NCBI GenBank assembly: GCA_913058245.1
Contig: CAJXQJ010000020.1
Location: forward strand, 1-43,143
From: an uncultured Colwellia sp.
GTDB lineage: Bacteria > Pseudomonadota > Gammaproteobacteria > Enterobacterales > Alteromonadaceae
Direction of reading: 5' to 3'
Length of the DNA stretch: 43,143 nucleotides
How positions within the stretch are numbered: the stretch's first letter is position 1; each line of letters opens with the position of its first letter. The translations under genes and the position numbers were made by a program. Shown piece by piece: positions 18,099-27,482 of this stretch. Under the pieces are notes generated by a model. That model was not told where the DNA came from, did no database searches, and saw only the letters and a list, made by a program, of their open reading frames with translations.

Positions 18099-19358
18099 AT
18101 GTCAAAAAAATTATTGGTAGTGGAAGATAGTCGCCCGATAGCTCGTGTTATTAAACAAATTGGTGAAGCACTAAATTATCAAGTTACAGTGGCGGCGAGC
18201 TTAGCGGAAGTTGAAGCGATATTACAAGGTGGTGAAAATGAATTTTTCGCTGCGACTATCGATTATGCATTACCTGATGCTACCGATGGTGAAGCGATCC
18301 CATGTATTTTATCGCATGGTATTCCTGGTGTAGTAATGACAGGAAAAATGGACGATGAAACTCGTCAGAAAATTTTATCCCAACCCGTTATTGATTATAT
18401 TCCAAAAGAAAACAGCCAAGCATTTTTGTATTTAAAGCGCATTTTACATTGGCAGTTAACTAACCAAGGTAATGGTATTTTGGTGGTTGATGATTCATCG
18501 TCGGCGCGAAACCATGTTGTTGAATTATTGAAACGTCGTAACTTTAATGTTTATGTTGCTGAAAATGGTCAGCGAGCGTTAGAGGTGTTAGCACAGCACA
18601 ATGATATTAAAATGGTGATTACCGACCTTGAAATGCCGGTAATGGACGGTATTGAGTTGACCAATGAAATTCGTAAACTCTATAGTCGCGAGCAACTTGC
18701 TATTATTGGGATTTCAGGGGCCAGTAATGGCGTACATTCTGCTCGATTTATTAAAAATGGTGCCGATGACTTCTTACGTAAGCCATTTTGCCCGGAAGAG
18801 TTTTATTGTCGAATTACCCAAAATATTGAAAGTTTGAACAATATTGAGCAAATTCAAAAAGCAGCTAATACTGATTACTTAACCGAATTGCCGAATCGAC
18901 GTGCCTTTATTCGCGATGCACAAGCCGCTATAGCTGAATTTACCGCCAATAAAACACCTTATGCGCTTGCTATGCTTGATATTGATTTCTTTAAACGTGT
19001 AAATGACAATCATGGCCATGACGCCGGTGATCATATTCTAAAAGTACTTGCCCTTTATATGCGCAAGCATTTCGGTAATGGCATTATTGCCCGATTAGGT
19101 GGTGAAGAGTTTGCTGTTGTTATCTCAGGAATCGATGAAGATCAGCTGTATAATCGTTTGGACGATTTTCGTCGTACCATTTCTGTAGCGCAAATATCAT
19201 TTGAGCAACAGCACATTAGTTTTTCGGTGAGCTTAGGTGTGGTGTTTAATAGTGAAGAGCAACTTGCTAAGCAAATGAGTGTTGCCGATGGCGCGTTATA
19301 CTATGCAAAAGAAAATGGTCGTAACCAAGTTAGTATTGTTGGCGCGACTGAGGAATAA
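18099..19358 (+). CDS. Dual-receiver response regulator with GGDEF output (diguanylate cyclase)
   Basis: Predicted cytosolic diguanylate cyclase of 419 residues. REC1 (about 3-115) has Asp55 in a TIDYALPD context, REC2 (about 127-245) has Asp176 in ITDLEMPVMDG and the conserved KPF, and the GGDEF domain (about 255-415) begins DYLTELPNRRAF and carries intact RLGGEEF (GGEEF 334-338). I see no RxxD inhibitory site just before it, so product inhibition may be lacking. The first receiver ends its acidic stretch differently from REC2 and may be degenerate. Start: ATG at 18099, with TTG at 18093 a better-spaced alternative behind GAGGA (18082-18086). No partner kinase is adjacent. Confidence 0.93.
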   Translation: MSKKLLVVEDSRPIARVIKQIGEALNYQVTVAASLAEVEAILQGGENEFFAATIDYALPDATDGEAIPCILSHGIPGVVMTGKMDDETRQKILSQPVIDYIPKENSQAFLYLKRILHWQLTNQGNGILVVDDSSSARNHVVELLKRRNFNVYVAENGQRALEVLAQHNDIKMVITDLEMPVMDGIELTNEIRKLYSREQLAIIGISGASNGVHSARFIKNGADDFLRKPFCPEEFYCRITQNIESLNNIEQIQKAANTDYLTELPNRRAFIRDAQAAIAEFTANKTPYALAMLDIDFFKRVNDNHGHDAGDHILKVLALYMRKHFGNGIIARLGGEEFAVVISGIDEDQLYNRLDDFRRTISVAQISFEQQHISFSVSLGVVFNSEEQLAKQMSVADGALYYAKENGRNQVSIVGATEE

Positions 19359-19402
19359 ACATTTCTCTGGAAAGCGCGTATACGATAGTTAATTCTAGAT
19401 AG

Positions 19403-19434
19403 AAAAAAGCAGTGAGTTTCACTGCTTTTTTTAT
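19403..19434 (+). terminator. Bidirectional terminator between GGDEF gene and rarD
   Basis: Perfect stem AAAAAAGCAGTGA / TCACTGCTTTTTT with a GTT loop. T runs follow on both strands, so it can serve both the plus-strand GGDEF gene and the convergent minus-strand rarD. Confidence 0.93.
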
Positions 19435-19451
19435 TTGAAAGGTTATCTGTT

Positions 19452-20363
19452 TTAACTTGTAGCTACTTTTCTTGAATTTTTTCGTGCCTTAATTGAGTCA
19501 ATGCTGAAAATTGCTAGTGCGGTCCAAATACAGGCAAAAGTAACAAGTTTGGCAAAATAAAGTGGTTCTTGATAATAAAATGTCGCTAATACAAACATAA
19601 TACTTGGGCCAATATATTGGAAGAAACCTAAGGCAGAAAGTGTCATGCGTTTAGCGGCAGCAGTAAAGCACAGTAATGGTGCTGTAGTAACAATACCTGC
19701 ACATATTAATGTGGTATTTAGCGACCAGGTATTGTTTAAAATATTACTAGTAGAGGTTTCGAGAAATAGTAGCCAGTACACAATTGCGATTGGCAGCATC
19801 ATTAATGATTCAATTAATAATCCCACAAAAGAATCAACATGCATTTTTTTCCGCAATAAGCCATAAATACCAAATGTGCCTGCTAATGCAAGTGAGACAA
19901 TGGGTAATGAGCCAATCATTACTAGCTGAATAAGCACGCCAATAAGCGCTAAAATTACTGCAAATATTTGCCAAGGTCGTAAGCGCTCACCGAGAAAAAC
20001 AACACCCAAAGCGACACTAAATAACGGATTAATGTAATAGCCTAAACTCGCGTCTAACAGATGGTCGTTATTAACGGCCCAAATAAACATAAACCAGTTA
20101 ACACCTAAAAACGCTGCTGATATCGTCAAACGTATTACCATGCTAGGTTGGCTAATAACGCTGACAAAACTACGCCATTTCCTAGAAATAATAACTACTA
20201 ATAAAAGTAATAGTGTTGACCAAACCACGCGATGAACAAGAATCTCATCGGCGCCTATGTGCTGAATAAGTTTAAAATAAAGCGGCGCTATGCCCCACAT
20301 AGTATAGGCGCTTATGGCACTGATAATTCCGCCACGTAGGGCCGTTTGTTGCGTAGTTGACAT
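19452..20363 (-). CDS. rarD: RarD-type EamA-family transporter
   Basis: A 303-residue inner-membrane protein with about ten hydrophobic segments in two EamA repeats. The N-terminal ISAYTMWGIAPLYFKLIQHIGADEILVHRVVWS matches the RarD signature. RarD is associated with chloramphenicol sensitivity in Pseudomonas, but its natural substrate is not established. The frame is open to 20393; ATG at 20363 (MSTTQQTALRGG) matches homologue starts better. It sits beside yigI and recQ as in E. coli. Confidence 0.9.
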   Translation of the reverse strand: MSTTQQTALRGGIISAISAYTMWGIAPLYFKLIQHIGADEILVHRVVWSTLLLLLVVIISRKWRSFVSVISQPSMVIRLTISAAFLGVNWFMFIWAVNNDHLLDASLGYYINPLFSVALGVVFLGERLRPWQIFAVILALIGVLIQLVMIGSLPIVSLALAGTFGIYGLLRKKMHVDSFVGLLIESLMMLPIAIVYWLLFLETSTSNILNNTWSLNTTLICAGIVTTAPLLCFTAAAKRMTLSALGFFQYIGPSIMFVLATFYYQEPLYFAKLVTFACIWTALAIFSIDSIKARKNSRKVATS

Positions 20364-20441
20364 GAGATAATAATTTGCGCTGGTGATATTCAATGAAGTG
20401 CAATGATATCATTAATCACGTTGAGGAAGCATCAATGTTAA

Positions 20442-20897
20442 TTAGCCCACCATATAGGTACCAGTACCAAAGGCAATATGATCCCCTTGCTCATTATGCA
20501 TTTCCATTCGGGCAACCGCGACTTTATTGCCACTTCGGATGATTTTTGCTGTTGCAACAAAAAGCTCGCCGCGGCCTGGTCTGAGAAAATCAGTACGTAA
20601 GTCAATAGTACTTAAACGGCTAAGGCTCTGCGATATTACTTCCGGTGTTAGCGTTGGTAGTTGCATTAAAATATTAGCTGCTGCGACTACGCCACCAGCA
20701 AGATCAAGTGCCGATGCCGTAACACCACTATGAAGAATCTTTTGTTCCGGATTACCAATAAGTTTATCGTGCCAATTAATGCTAACGGCTGATTCTTGAG
20801 CATTAAAGCGTGTTATTTCTAGCCCCAATAGCTTATTGAATGGCATAGCTTGGTTCCAATAATGTGCTATTTGTTGAAATGATTCTTCCTTTGTCAT
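20442..20897 (-). CDS. yigI: YigI-family hotdog thioesterase
   Basis: A 151-residue single-hotdog protein of the PaaI/YigI group, predicted acyl-CoA thioesterase. Family features are HSGVTASALDLAGGVVAA, carrying the helix that packs in the hotdog, and IDLRTDFLRPGRGELFVATAKIIRSGNKVAVARMEMHNEQG. The frame is open to 20936, but a strong AAGGAGATATC site is placed right before the ATG at 20897, which decides the start. Substrate is unknown here. pldA, which separates yigI and recQ in E. coli, is absent. Confidence 0.92.
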   Translation of the reverse strand: MTKEESFQQIAHYWNQAMPFNKLLGLEITRFNAQESAVSINWHDKLIGNPEQKILHSGVTASALDLAGGVVAAANILMQLPTLTPEVISQSLSRLSTIDLRTDFLRPGRGELFVATAKIIRSGNKVAVARMEMHNEQGDHIAFGTGTYMVG

Positions 20898-21024
20898 GAT
20901 ATCTCCTTCTGGTCGGATGAGATTAAAGAATAACAATATTTATTGAGATTATGAAAATAATTCTCTGCACATAGCAGCGACTGGGTTAAAATGGCGGCTG
21001 ATTTAACCTAGCGAAGATTATCTG

Positions 21025-22824
21025 TTGCACGCGACATCATCCACAACATTGACTGAAGCCTTGAAGCATCATTTCGGCTATCAAGCGTTTCGCCCCGGAC
21101 AAGAAGAAATTATTCAACAGGCACTACAGGGCAGAGATAGTCTAGTATTAATGCCGACCGGTGGCGGTAAGTCGATGTGTTATCAATTACCGGCCACAAT
21201 AATGTCAGGCGTCTCTATTGTTATCTCACCATTAATTGCTTTAATGAAAGACCAAGTGGATGGTTTGATCAGGCAAGGTATCTCTGCAGCGTATGTCAAT
21301 TCGTCATTAAGCACTGAAACAATAAACGATATTTTTCAACGTTTAGGTCAAGGTGAAATTAAATTGCTATATGTTGCGCCTGAACGTTTAAAAAATTATT
21401 ACTTTATTCAAGGCTTGTCGCAGTTAAATATTAGCTTATTTGCCATTGATGAAGCGCATTGTATTTCTCAGTGGGGACATGACTTTAGGCCGGCTTATAC
21501 TCAACTGCACTTATTAAAACAACACTTTCCCAATGTGCCATTAATGGCCTTAACAGCCACGGCCGATGTAACTACTCGACGTGATATCTTGCAGCAGCTT
21601 GCCTTAAATGATCCTTATATTCACCTTGATAGTTTTGACCGACCCAATATTCGCTTTACCTTGGCCGAAAAATATCAGGGTGAGCAACAAATTTTGGGTT
21701 ATGTTAAAAAGCGCAAAGATGAATGTGGCATTATTTATTGTAATAGTCGTTGGCAAGTTGAAAAACTCGCAAAATCATTAGCGAGCTCAGGTGTTAATTG
21801 CGCGGCTTATCATGCGGGCTTAGAGGCCGAAATTCGCAATATTATTCAAGATAAATTTGCAAAAGACGACGTGCAAGTTGTTGTTGCGACTGTAGCATTC
21901 GGTTTAGGTATCAATAAGTCTAATGTCCGTTATGTTATTCATTATGAACCACCAAGAACGTTAGAATCGTATTATCAGGAAATTGGTCGTGCTGGCCGAG
22001 ATGGCTTACCCGCCGAAGCATTATTTTTACATGATGATAAAGATGTGGAACGTATCAGTAAACGTATTGCTGAAGGTGAAAATGAACAACGCGTGAATGT
22101 TGAAATGCAAAGATTTCAAGCGATGCGAGGTTTTGTAGATGCACAAACTTGCCGACGCCGTGTTGTCCTTAACTATTTTGCAGAGTTTACTGAAAAAGGC
22201 TGTGGCAATTGCGATATTTGTTTAGATCCACCTAGCCAATTTGACGCCACACAAGCGGCCCAAAAGGTTTTGTCATGTGTTTATAGAATCGCACAGAGTG
22301 GTGATATTGAACATGTAATTGCCGTATTACGTGCAGATAGCAACGAAAAAGTACGTCAGTTTGAGCATGATAAAGTGTCAACCTTTGGTATTGGCAAAGA
22401 TAAAACTCCGGGTTATTGGTTTTCGATTATTCGACAACTTATTCACTTGGGCTACTTACAACAAGATATCGCTGAACAATCAAATTTGTGCTTAACACAA
22501 GCTGCTGGCGATGTTTTAAAAGGGCAAGAGCCATTAATGCTTGCAGCTCCTCGACTACAAAAAGCAAGTTACTGGCAGCGAAATAAACAAGGAAAAGTAT
22601 ACGACCGAGCTTTATTCTCTAAGTTAAGGTCACTACGCAAAGAGATTGCTGAGCTAGAAGATATTGCGCCATTTATCGTATTTAATGATGCGACATTAGC
22701 TGAATTAGCACGAGTTAAGCCGATGAGCTCTTCGCAAATGCTTAATATTAGCGGTATCGGAGATACTAAGCTTGCGCGTTATGGTGAACCCTTTCTATCA
22801 CTTATTAAGCAGCACAGTAGTTAG
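21025..22824 (+). CDS. recQ: ATP-dependent DNA helicase RecQ
   Basis: Superfamily 2 3'-5' helicase of recombination and repair. 599 residues (E. coli 609). Walker A is LMPTGGGKS at 42-50; [16 protein letters not shown] contains the DEAH box and aromatic-rich loop. The zinc-binding region has [12 protein letters not shown] and GCGNCDIC (about 376-400), followed by the winged helix and a C-terminal HRDC domain (about 525-599, ending [19 protein letters not shown]). The start is TTG at 21025 with a weak GAAG upstream; the family N-terminus is variable, so the exact start is uncertain. Confidence 0.97.
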   Translation: MHATSSTTLTEALKHHFGYQAFRPGQEEIIQQALQGRDSLVLMPTGGGKSMCYQLPATIMSGVSIVISPLIALMKDQVDGLIRQGISAAYVNSSLSTETINDIFQRLGQGEIKLLYVAPERLKNYYFIQGLSQLNISLFAIDEAHCISQWGHDFRPAYTQLHLLKQHFPNVPLMALTATADVTTRRDILQQLALNDPYIHLDSFDRPNIRFTLAEKYQGEQQILGYVKKRKDECGIIYCNSRWQVEKLAKSLASSGVNCAAYHAGLEAEIRNIIQDKFAKDDVQVVVATVAFGLGINKSNVRYVIHYEPPRTLESYYQEIGRAGRDGLPAEALFLHDDKDVERISKRIAEGENEQRVNVEMQRFQAMRGFVDAQTCRRRVVLNYFAEFTEKGCGNCDICLDPPSQFDATQAAQKVLSCVYRIAQSGDIEHVIAVLRADSNEKVRQFEHDKVSTFGIGKDKTPGYWFSIIRQLIHLGYLQQDIAEQSNLCLTQAAGDVLKGQEPLMLAAPRLQKASYWQRNKQGKVYDRALFSKLRSLRKEIAELEDIAPFIVFNDATLAELARVKPMSSSQMLNISGIGDTKLARYGEPFLSLIKQHSS

Positions 22825-22835
22825 GAAATTAAAGA

Positions 22836-22863
22836 CAAAAAAAGCGCTAATTGCGCTTTTTTT
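22836..22863 (+). terminator. Rho-independent terminator after recQ
   Basis: The stem AAAAAAAGCGC / GCGCTTTTTTT with a TAATT loop begins 12 nt after the recQ stop. A and T runs on both sides allow bidirectional use; the convergent cytochrome gene ends about 100 nt further on. Confidence 0.88.
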
Positions 22864-22960
22864 AGAGATCGTACATCAGGTTGTGCTCACGTATTAGCGA
22901 AACCTAGATATGCACGAAAGTATGAAAGAGACAATCTTAATAATCGTCTATCACTTAACT

Positions 22961-23260
22961 TTACTTAAGGCTTGCGTAGTATGCTGCAATGTTTGCAACA
23001 TCTTCGTCAGATAATGCCATTGCCATTGGTGCCATTACTGGATCTTTACGGCTACCCGATTTAAAATCTTTTAATTGCTTAGCTAAGTATGCTTCTTTTT
23101 GGCCAGCAAGGTTAGGATACATAGGAACAGCAGAAATACCTGCAGCACCGTGACATGCGGCACACATACCTGATTTAGCTTTACCGGCAGCTGCGTCGCC
23201 AGCGAAAACAGGTGAAGCCATCATAACAGTAGCAGCAACAGCTAAAGTAAGTTTTTTCAT
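22961..23260 (-). CDS. Periplasmic c-type cytochrome (class I, c4/c5-like, single heme)
   Basis: A 99-residue precursor with signal peptide [20 protein letters not shown] (1-20) and a 79-residue mature domain. One heme-binding CAACH at 33-37 and a downstream methionine-rich [25 protein letters not shown] supply the axial Met. It looks like one half of a di-heme cytochrome c4, and such single-heme forms are common soluble electron carriers in marine gammaproteobacteria. The redox partner is not evident. An AGAGAGA site precedes the ATG. Confidence 0.94.
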   Translation of the reverse strand: MKKLTLAVAATVMMASPVFAGDAAAGKAKSGMCAACHGAAGISAVPMYPNLAGQKEAYLAKQLKDFKSGSRKDPVMAPMAMALSDEDVANIAAYYASLK

Positions 23261-23438
23261 AAATATTATCTCTCTTTGATAAAGAATTTTAAAGGATCCT
23301 TACTTGATTATATGTAAAAAGTAGCCAATTGTCCTTGCTTTTTTTGGTATCGTGCCAGTTGATAAAATTATCTGATATTTAGTTGCGCTAGCACAAGTTT
23401 TGGTCAATAAAATAACCTATTCGGAACATTAAATTACT

Positions 23439-23759
23439 ATGCAAAACCAGAATACAAACGAAATATCGTCAGTAACTTTAATTGATCAGCGTATATTGCA
23501 AGTGCAGTTTAGCCAAGATTGGTCGATAGATGAATGTGCGCAGCTTAGTGAAAAGTTGATTTCATTGACATCTGCAACGGTGACCGAGCAAATATTAGGT
23601 GCTGATCTACAATGTACCCGTTTAGACTGCGAAGACGCGCAGTTAAACTTAACTTTTGAAGAATATAGTCAGTCATGTTGGTTTGAATGTGCAACAGAGC
23701 TAGATAGCCGTGGTTTAATATTCGTTCAACAACGATTATTACCAGCAGTGGTAGGGTAA
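23439..23759 (+). CDS. Small acidic cytosolic protein, possibly DUF3630 family
   Basis: A 106-residue acidic protein with no signal peptide or membrane segment. The pattern (strand ILQVQFSQDWSIDECAQLSEKLISL, then LDCEDAQLNLTFEEYSQSCWFEC) is reminiscent of small Alteromonadales/Vibrio proteins listed as DUF3630, but I cannot confirm it. Four of its cysteines are scattered rather than paired in CxxC. It precedes the DUF523 gene by 31 nt and may share its transcript. Confidence 0.65.
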   Translation: MQNQNTNEISSVTLIDQRILQVQFSQDWSIDECAQLSEKLISLTSATVTEQILGADLQCTRLDCEDAQLNLTFEEYSQSCWFECATELDSRGLIFVQQRLLPAVVG

Positions 23760-23790
23760 CGAAAAAGTTAATTTTATTTGAGCGATAACT

Positions 23791-24261
23791 GTGGAAAAAA
23801 TATTAATTAGTAGCTGTTTTTTAGGCAATAGAGTGAGATATGACGGCGCAGACAACTTGTTAACCGAAAGTGTTATTCAACGTTGGCATCTTGAACAAAG
23901 GCTTGTTGTTATTTGTCCTGAATTGTCTGGCGGTTTATCAACGCCTCGTGCGCCAGCAGAAATACAAAATAGTATTGAAATTCAGGTGCTTACTAATCTT
24001 GGTGAAGATGTTACATCTGCCTTTGAGCAAGGCGCTAAGGCAGCATTACGTTTATGCCAATTACATAATATTCGTTATGCCCTATTAAAGGAGTCGAGCC
24101 CGTCTTGCGGTAGCACAACTATTTATGACGGCTCATTTAATGGTAAAAAAATTGTTGGGCAAGGTATGACAACGCGATTGTTAACCGCGAATGATATTCA
24201 AGTGTATTCTGAAAAAAACATTGCGGCGTTAGCAGCGCAAATCGAAAAATCACCAATGTAA
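23791..24261 (+). CDS. DUF523 family protein
   Basis: A 156-residue DUF523 protein. The signature is complete: KILISSCFLGNRVRYDGADN at the start, VVICPELSGGLSTPRAPAEI near residues 40-60, and LLKESSPSCGSTTIYDGSFNGKKIVGQGMTTRLL near residues 98-132. The three conserved cysteines in SSC, CPE and SPSCG suggest a metal or cluster site; the biochemical role is unknown. Start codon is GTG at 23791. It converges on the GGDEF gene with only 8 nt between the stops. Confidence 0.9.
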   Translation: MEKILISSCFLGNRVRYDGADNLLTESVIQRWHLEQRLVVICPELSGGLSTPRAPAEIQNSIEIQVLTNLGEDVTSAFEQGAKAALRLCQLHNIRYALLKESSPSCGSTTIYDGSFNGKKIVGQGMTTRLLTANDIQVYSEKNIAALAAQIEKSPM

Positions 24262-24269
24262 AATTGCTT

Positions 24270-25283
24270 TTAAGCTTTGGCGATATTTACATGGTTAGTG
24301 ATATTGCTGGCAATGTTGTCAATTAGTTTTCGTGTTTGAGCAACAATTGTATTGGCACTTGTCGCAACATTATAATCGCTAACACCTATGCTAAGGGTCA
24401 TTTGCGGTAAACGAGCACCAGACTTACTACTTACAAATCTTAATTTTTCAACGCCCTGCCGAATTTTCTCTGCAATTTCACCCGCAATATTACGTTCGAC
24501 ATCAGGCAGTAAAATTAAAAACTCATCACCTGCAGATCTAACAGGTAAACCACTTTCTCCAACATAACTACTAATTTTGTTCGCGACCTTGGTGAGTAAT
24601 ACATCACTTATTAACGGACCAAATTGCTCATTCATTGTCGAAAATTGATCAATATTGACAATAATAGCGGCTACTTGCTTGTTCGGGTCATCAGACAGCC
24701 AAACATCTAAGTGCTTACTCATAGCTTTACGATTATATAAACCTGTTAGTGGATCTAAATAAATTTCTTTTTTAACATCATCTAACTCTGTTCTCAAAGC
24801 GTCTGTTGATTGTTGAGAAACTTGTAATTGCTCTGCAAGTTTTTGCTGTTGCAGTTTAAATTGTTGTGCTGCGTCACGTATTTGTTTTATTGCAGTGAAT
24901 ACTTGGCGCTTATCCGATGATTTCAAGTTTGAAATGTTATCATCAAGCTGGCTAACAAGTCGTTCTGTGCAATGTTTTGATTTCTGGCTATTATCTTTCA
25001 AATCGACGAGTACATCGTCTAGATCATCAATAAGATCTTCATTAAGCGCACTTTGCCCTAAGACATATTGGCGATAGAGTTCTTCTAGAAAAAAGTTATC
25101 GAGTTTTTTACCAGTGGCAAGTTGCTTTTCAATGGCACTATTTAGTGCTTTTGAGGTTTTATTGAGGTAATCGTAACTAACAGCGTAATTAATTGGCGTC
25201 GCAGGTATATGCCATAACTGCAATTGTTTTATGGCGGCGTGCATTTTCTGTTCGGCTTGTACTATGGAATCATGGTACTTCAC
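24270..25283 (-). CDS. GGDEF-domain protein (probable diguanylate cyclase, AGDEF variant)
   Basis: A 337-residue soluble protein. An N-terminal helical region (about 1-120) with repeated acidic Asp-rich helices (LIDDLDDVLVDLKDN) precedes a coiled coil (about 122-170), then the GGDEF domain (about 170-335) starting DPLTGLYNRKAM. The active-site loop reads RSAGDEF (251-255), Ala replacing the first Gly; such variants can still be active. The inhibitory RxxD site is absent (VGESG at the position). No membrane segment is visible. It is the second of three GGDEF-type genes in 12 kb. Confidence 0.9.
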   Translation of the reverse strand: MKYHDSIVQAEQKMHAAIKQLQLWHIPATPINYAVSYDYLNKTSKALNSAIEKQLATGKKLDNFFLEELYRQYVLGQSALNEDLIDDLDDVLVDLKDNSQKSKHCTERLVSQLDDNISNLKSSDKRQVFTAIKQIRDAAQQFKLQQQKLAEQLQVSQQSTDALRTELDDVKKEIYLDPLTGLYNRKAMSKHLDVWLSDDPNKQVAAIIVNIDQFSTMNEQFGPLISDVLLTKVANKISSYVGESGLPVRSAGDEFLILLPDVERNIAGEIAEKIRQGVEKLRFVSSKSGARLPQMTLSIGVSDYNVATSANTIVAQTRKLIDNIASNITNHVNIAKA

Positions 25284-25510
25284 TATTCCAACCTTTTTAC
25301 ACCTTACTGAGTTAACCTTCTATTGTTAGTATTCTCTAGTAAATTGCGCAAAAGTGCCATAGCTAAATGCTTTTAATACAAATATAAATGCAAAAATACT
25401 CATACAAAATTGTAAATATGCATTTGTCGTGTGTGAAACAAATAAATACTTTATAAATGTCATTGTTTTGTTATGGTTAATAGCCATTCACTGCCTTAAT
25501 TCATTCACTA

Positions 25511-27298
25511 ATGAGATTTTTAATGAAAGTACTGCTACCTACTATCGCTATGTTAGTTTTTCTAACAGCTTGCCAGTCAAACTTTACACATGCGCCAGCA
25601 CCAAGCCTAGAACAAGTTATTAGTGAATATCAGCAATTTAAGGATCAACAAAGCCCATTTAATCAAGATGTTGCAGGTGGCAGTAATAGCTTATTGCCTG
25701 ATTTGTCTCCAGAAAATTTAGCTCAGCAACATCAGAAACTCAGTGTTATTTACCAAAATTTATTGGCAATCGATAGTAAGCAACTCGGTCGCTCTGCTCA
25801 AATCAACCATTCTGTATTGTCTTATACCATTAAAAATCAATTAGATAGTTATAATAATAACGAGCATTACATGCCACTTACAGCTGAGTCTGGTTTCCAT
25901 GTTTGGATCAGCCGAATTAATCAGCAAGTTAGTTTTAAAACTGAGCAAGATTATCGCGATTATTTAATGCGGCTTGCCGCACTTCCTCAGTATTTCGACC
26001 AACAAATGGCTTGGATGGATAAAGGCATAGCTGAGGGGGTTACTCAACCACAAGTAGTTTTACAGGGATTTGAAGAATCAATTGCTGCATTTATTAAAGA
26101 TGATGCAACTCAAAGTGGTTATTATCAGCCTTTTAAAAAGATGCCGAACCATTTTTCTAAGCAATTAATAACACAATTACAATCACAAGCCGTTAATGTA
26201 ATTTCTGCATCTATTATCCCTAGTTATCGTAAGTATTTTGATTATATGGTAAATACTTATCAGCCTAATGCTCGAGTAAATATTGCGGCAAATTCACTTC
26301 CTAATGGAGAAGCTTATTACCTTAATAGACTTCAGCATTATACGACCTTACCTATGTCGGTTGAGCAAGTACATCAAACAGGTTTGGCGGAAGTAAAACG
26401 TATTCGCCATGAAATGGAGCAAATTATTGCTCAGGTGGGTTTTGATGGTAGCTTTGCTGATTTCGTACAATTTTTGCGTACTGATAAGCAATTCTATGCA
26501 ACAAGTCCTGAAGGTTTGTTAAAAGAGGCGTCATTCATTGCTAAAAAAATGGATGCGCAATTACCTAAGCTTTTTAAAACCTTACCTAGAACGCCTTATG
26601 GTGTAGTTCCTGTGCCCGCCAATATTGCGCCTAAATATACTACTGGCCGATATTCTGGACCATCAAGGGATGACCAACCTGGTAATTATTGGGTAAATAC
26701 TTATCGCTTAGATCGTCGACCATTATATGTATTAGAAGCGCTTACTTTGCATGAAGCCGTTCCTGGTCATCATTTACAAGGCTCACTAGCGCGTGAAATG
26801 AAGAATGTACCTAAGTTTAGAAATCGCACCTATATCTCAGCTTTTGGTGAAGGCTGGGGTTTATATTCTGAATATTTAGGAATTGAGGCTGGTTTTTACC
26901 AAGACCCATACAGCGATTTTGGTCGTCTAACATATGAGATGTGGCGCGCTGCACGCCTAGTTGTTGATACTGGCATGCATGCACAAGGTTGGAGTCGTCA
27001 GCAAGCAATGGACTTTTTAGCTAATAACACCGCCCTGTCATTACATAATGTTAAAACTGAAATTGACCGCTATATTTCTTGGCCTGGGCAGGCGCTCTCA
27101 TACAAAATGGGTGAGCTGACTATTAAGCGACTACGTGCCATGGCTGAAGAAAGTTTAGGGGAGGATTTTGATTTACGTGACTTTCATGATCAAGTCTTGA
27201 AAAATGGTTCTATGCCGCTATCTATGCTTGAAATTATTATTACGGAATATATTGAGGAGCGTAAAGCGCTCATATTGAAAGATAAAAACGAAAAATAA
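25511..27298 (+). CDS. DUF885 family lipoprotein, putative zinc metallopeptidase
   Basis: A 595-residue protein with a lipoprotein signal (MKVLLPTIAMLVFLTAC, lipobox LTAC), so membrane-anchored on the periplasmic side. The DUF885 signature HEAVPGHH lies at 414-421, an HExxxGHH zinc-binding type motif, followed by FGEGWGLYSEYLG with the likely third ligand and the C-terminal YISWPGQALSYKMGELTIKRLR. Family members are predicted peptidases with unclear substrates. ATG at 25523 is an equally good start. Its 3' end overlaps or abuts the antisense RNA element described at 27302-27510. Confidence 0.92.
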   Translation: MRFLMKVLLPTIAMLVFLTACQSNFTHAPAPSLEQVISEYQQFKDQQSPFNQDVAGGSNSLLPDLSPENLAQQHQKLSVIYQNLLAIDSKQLGRSAQINHSVLSYTIKNQLDSYNNNEHYMPLTAESGFHVWISRINQQVSFKTEQDYRDYLMRLAALPQYFDQQMAWMDKGIAEGVTQPQVVLQGFEESIAAFIKDDATQSGYYQPFKKMPNHFSKQLITQLQSQAVNVISASIIPSYRKYFDYMVNTYQPNARVNIAANSLPNGEAYYLNRLQHYTTLPMSVEQVHQTGLAEVKRIRHEMEQIIAQVGFDGSFADFVQFLRTDKQFYATSPEGLLKEASFIAKKMDAQLPKLFKTLPRTPYGVVPVPANIAPKYTTGRYSGPSRDDQPGNYWVNTYRLDRRPLYVLEALTLHEAVPGHHLQGSLAREMKNVPKFRNRTYISAFGEGWGLYSEYLGIEAGFYQDPYSDFGRLTYEMWRAARLVVDTGMHAQGWSRQQAMDFLANNTALSLHNVKTEIDRYISWPGQALSYKMGELTIKRLRAMAEESLGEDFDLRDFHDQVLKNGSMPLSMLEIIITEYIEERKALILKDKNEK

Positions 27299-27315
27299 GA
27301 TGACAAAGGAAAGGC

Positions 27316-27431
27316 ACGCAAAGTTACCGAGGGTTATGATGGCTGGCTGTTCAATAAAGACAAGCCCCCACTATATCTAAATCTGGCAGTCCCGCTATCA
27401 TAGGTTTCCCCTTAGATCGGTAACTTTGCGT
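27316..27431. repeat. 15-bp perfect inverted repeat, core of two facing GEMM-like elements
   Basis: ACGCAAAGTTACCGA on the plus strand at 27316-27330 is the exact reverse complement of 27417-27431. The similarity extends further with gaps: GACAAAGG (27302-27309, plus) against GACAAGGG (27453-27460, minus), and TATGATGGC (27334-27342, plus) against TATGATAGC on the minus strand. The plus-strand copy lacks the P1b hairpin and the UAAG half of the receptor, so it looks like a shortened aptamer or an anti-aptamer arm. Confidence 0.9.
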
Positions 27432-27460
27432 CTCCAGTTTTCACTGGGTTTGCCCTTGTC
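27383..27460 (-). promoter_or_regulatory. Cyclic di-GMP-I (GEMM-I) riboswitch aptamer
   Basis: Read on the minus strand, the element has the GEMM-I order: GGGCAAACC (27447-27455), a P1b hairpin CCAGU-GAAA-ACUGG (27434-27447), the invariant GACGCAAAG (27424-27432), then P2 with AUCUAAG...CUAUGAU, and finally AGCGGGACUGCCAG (27383-27396). GAAA at the tip of P1b and UAAG/UAU in P2 match a tetraloop and 11-nt-receptor pair. By comparison with the V. cholerae Vc2 aptamer, the ligand-contacting G is near 27453, the stacking A at 27426 and the C near 27385-27386; all are present. Found by motif comparison only. Confidence 0.85.
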
Positions 27461-27482
27461 GAGCTTTAGCAGCTCAACGACG

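Larger units (their letters stand above)
27302..27476 (-). ncRNA. Predicted c-di-GMP-responsive RNA without a downstream gene
   Basis: Transcription from the promoter at 27483-27510 would start near 27476 on the minus strand. The RNA would then contain, in order: a small hairpin (GAGCT/AGCTC, 27461-27475), a GEMM-I aptamer (27383-27460), a closing 6-bp pair GACAAG (27455-27460) / CTTGTC (27359-27364), and an inverted shortened aptamer copy (27302-27352) that includes a perfect 15-nt complement of the aptamer core. No minus-strand gene follows until 25283. Where it ends is not clear: the hairpin is followed by only a loosely U-rich stretch. Beyond 27299 it would be antisense to the DUF885 gene. 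Existence as a transcript is predicted, not seen. Confidence 0.6.

Noticed and set aside
27302..27352. Plus-strand element as a second functional GEMM-I riboswitch controlling the TPR gene at 27705
   Set aside because: It lacks the GAAA-capped P1b hairpin and the UAAG receptor half, directly follows the DUF885 stop without its own promoter, and is more than 350 nt from the TPR start. Treated as an anti-aptamer or decayed copy.
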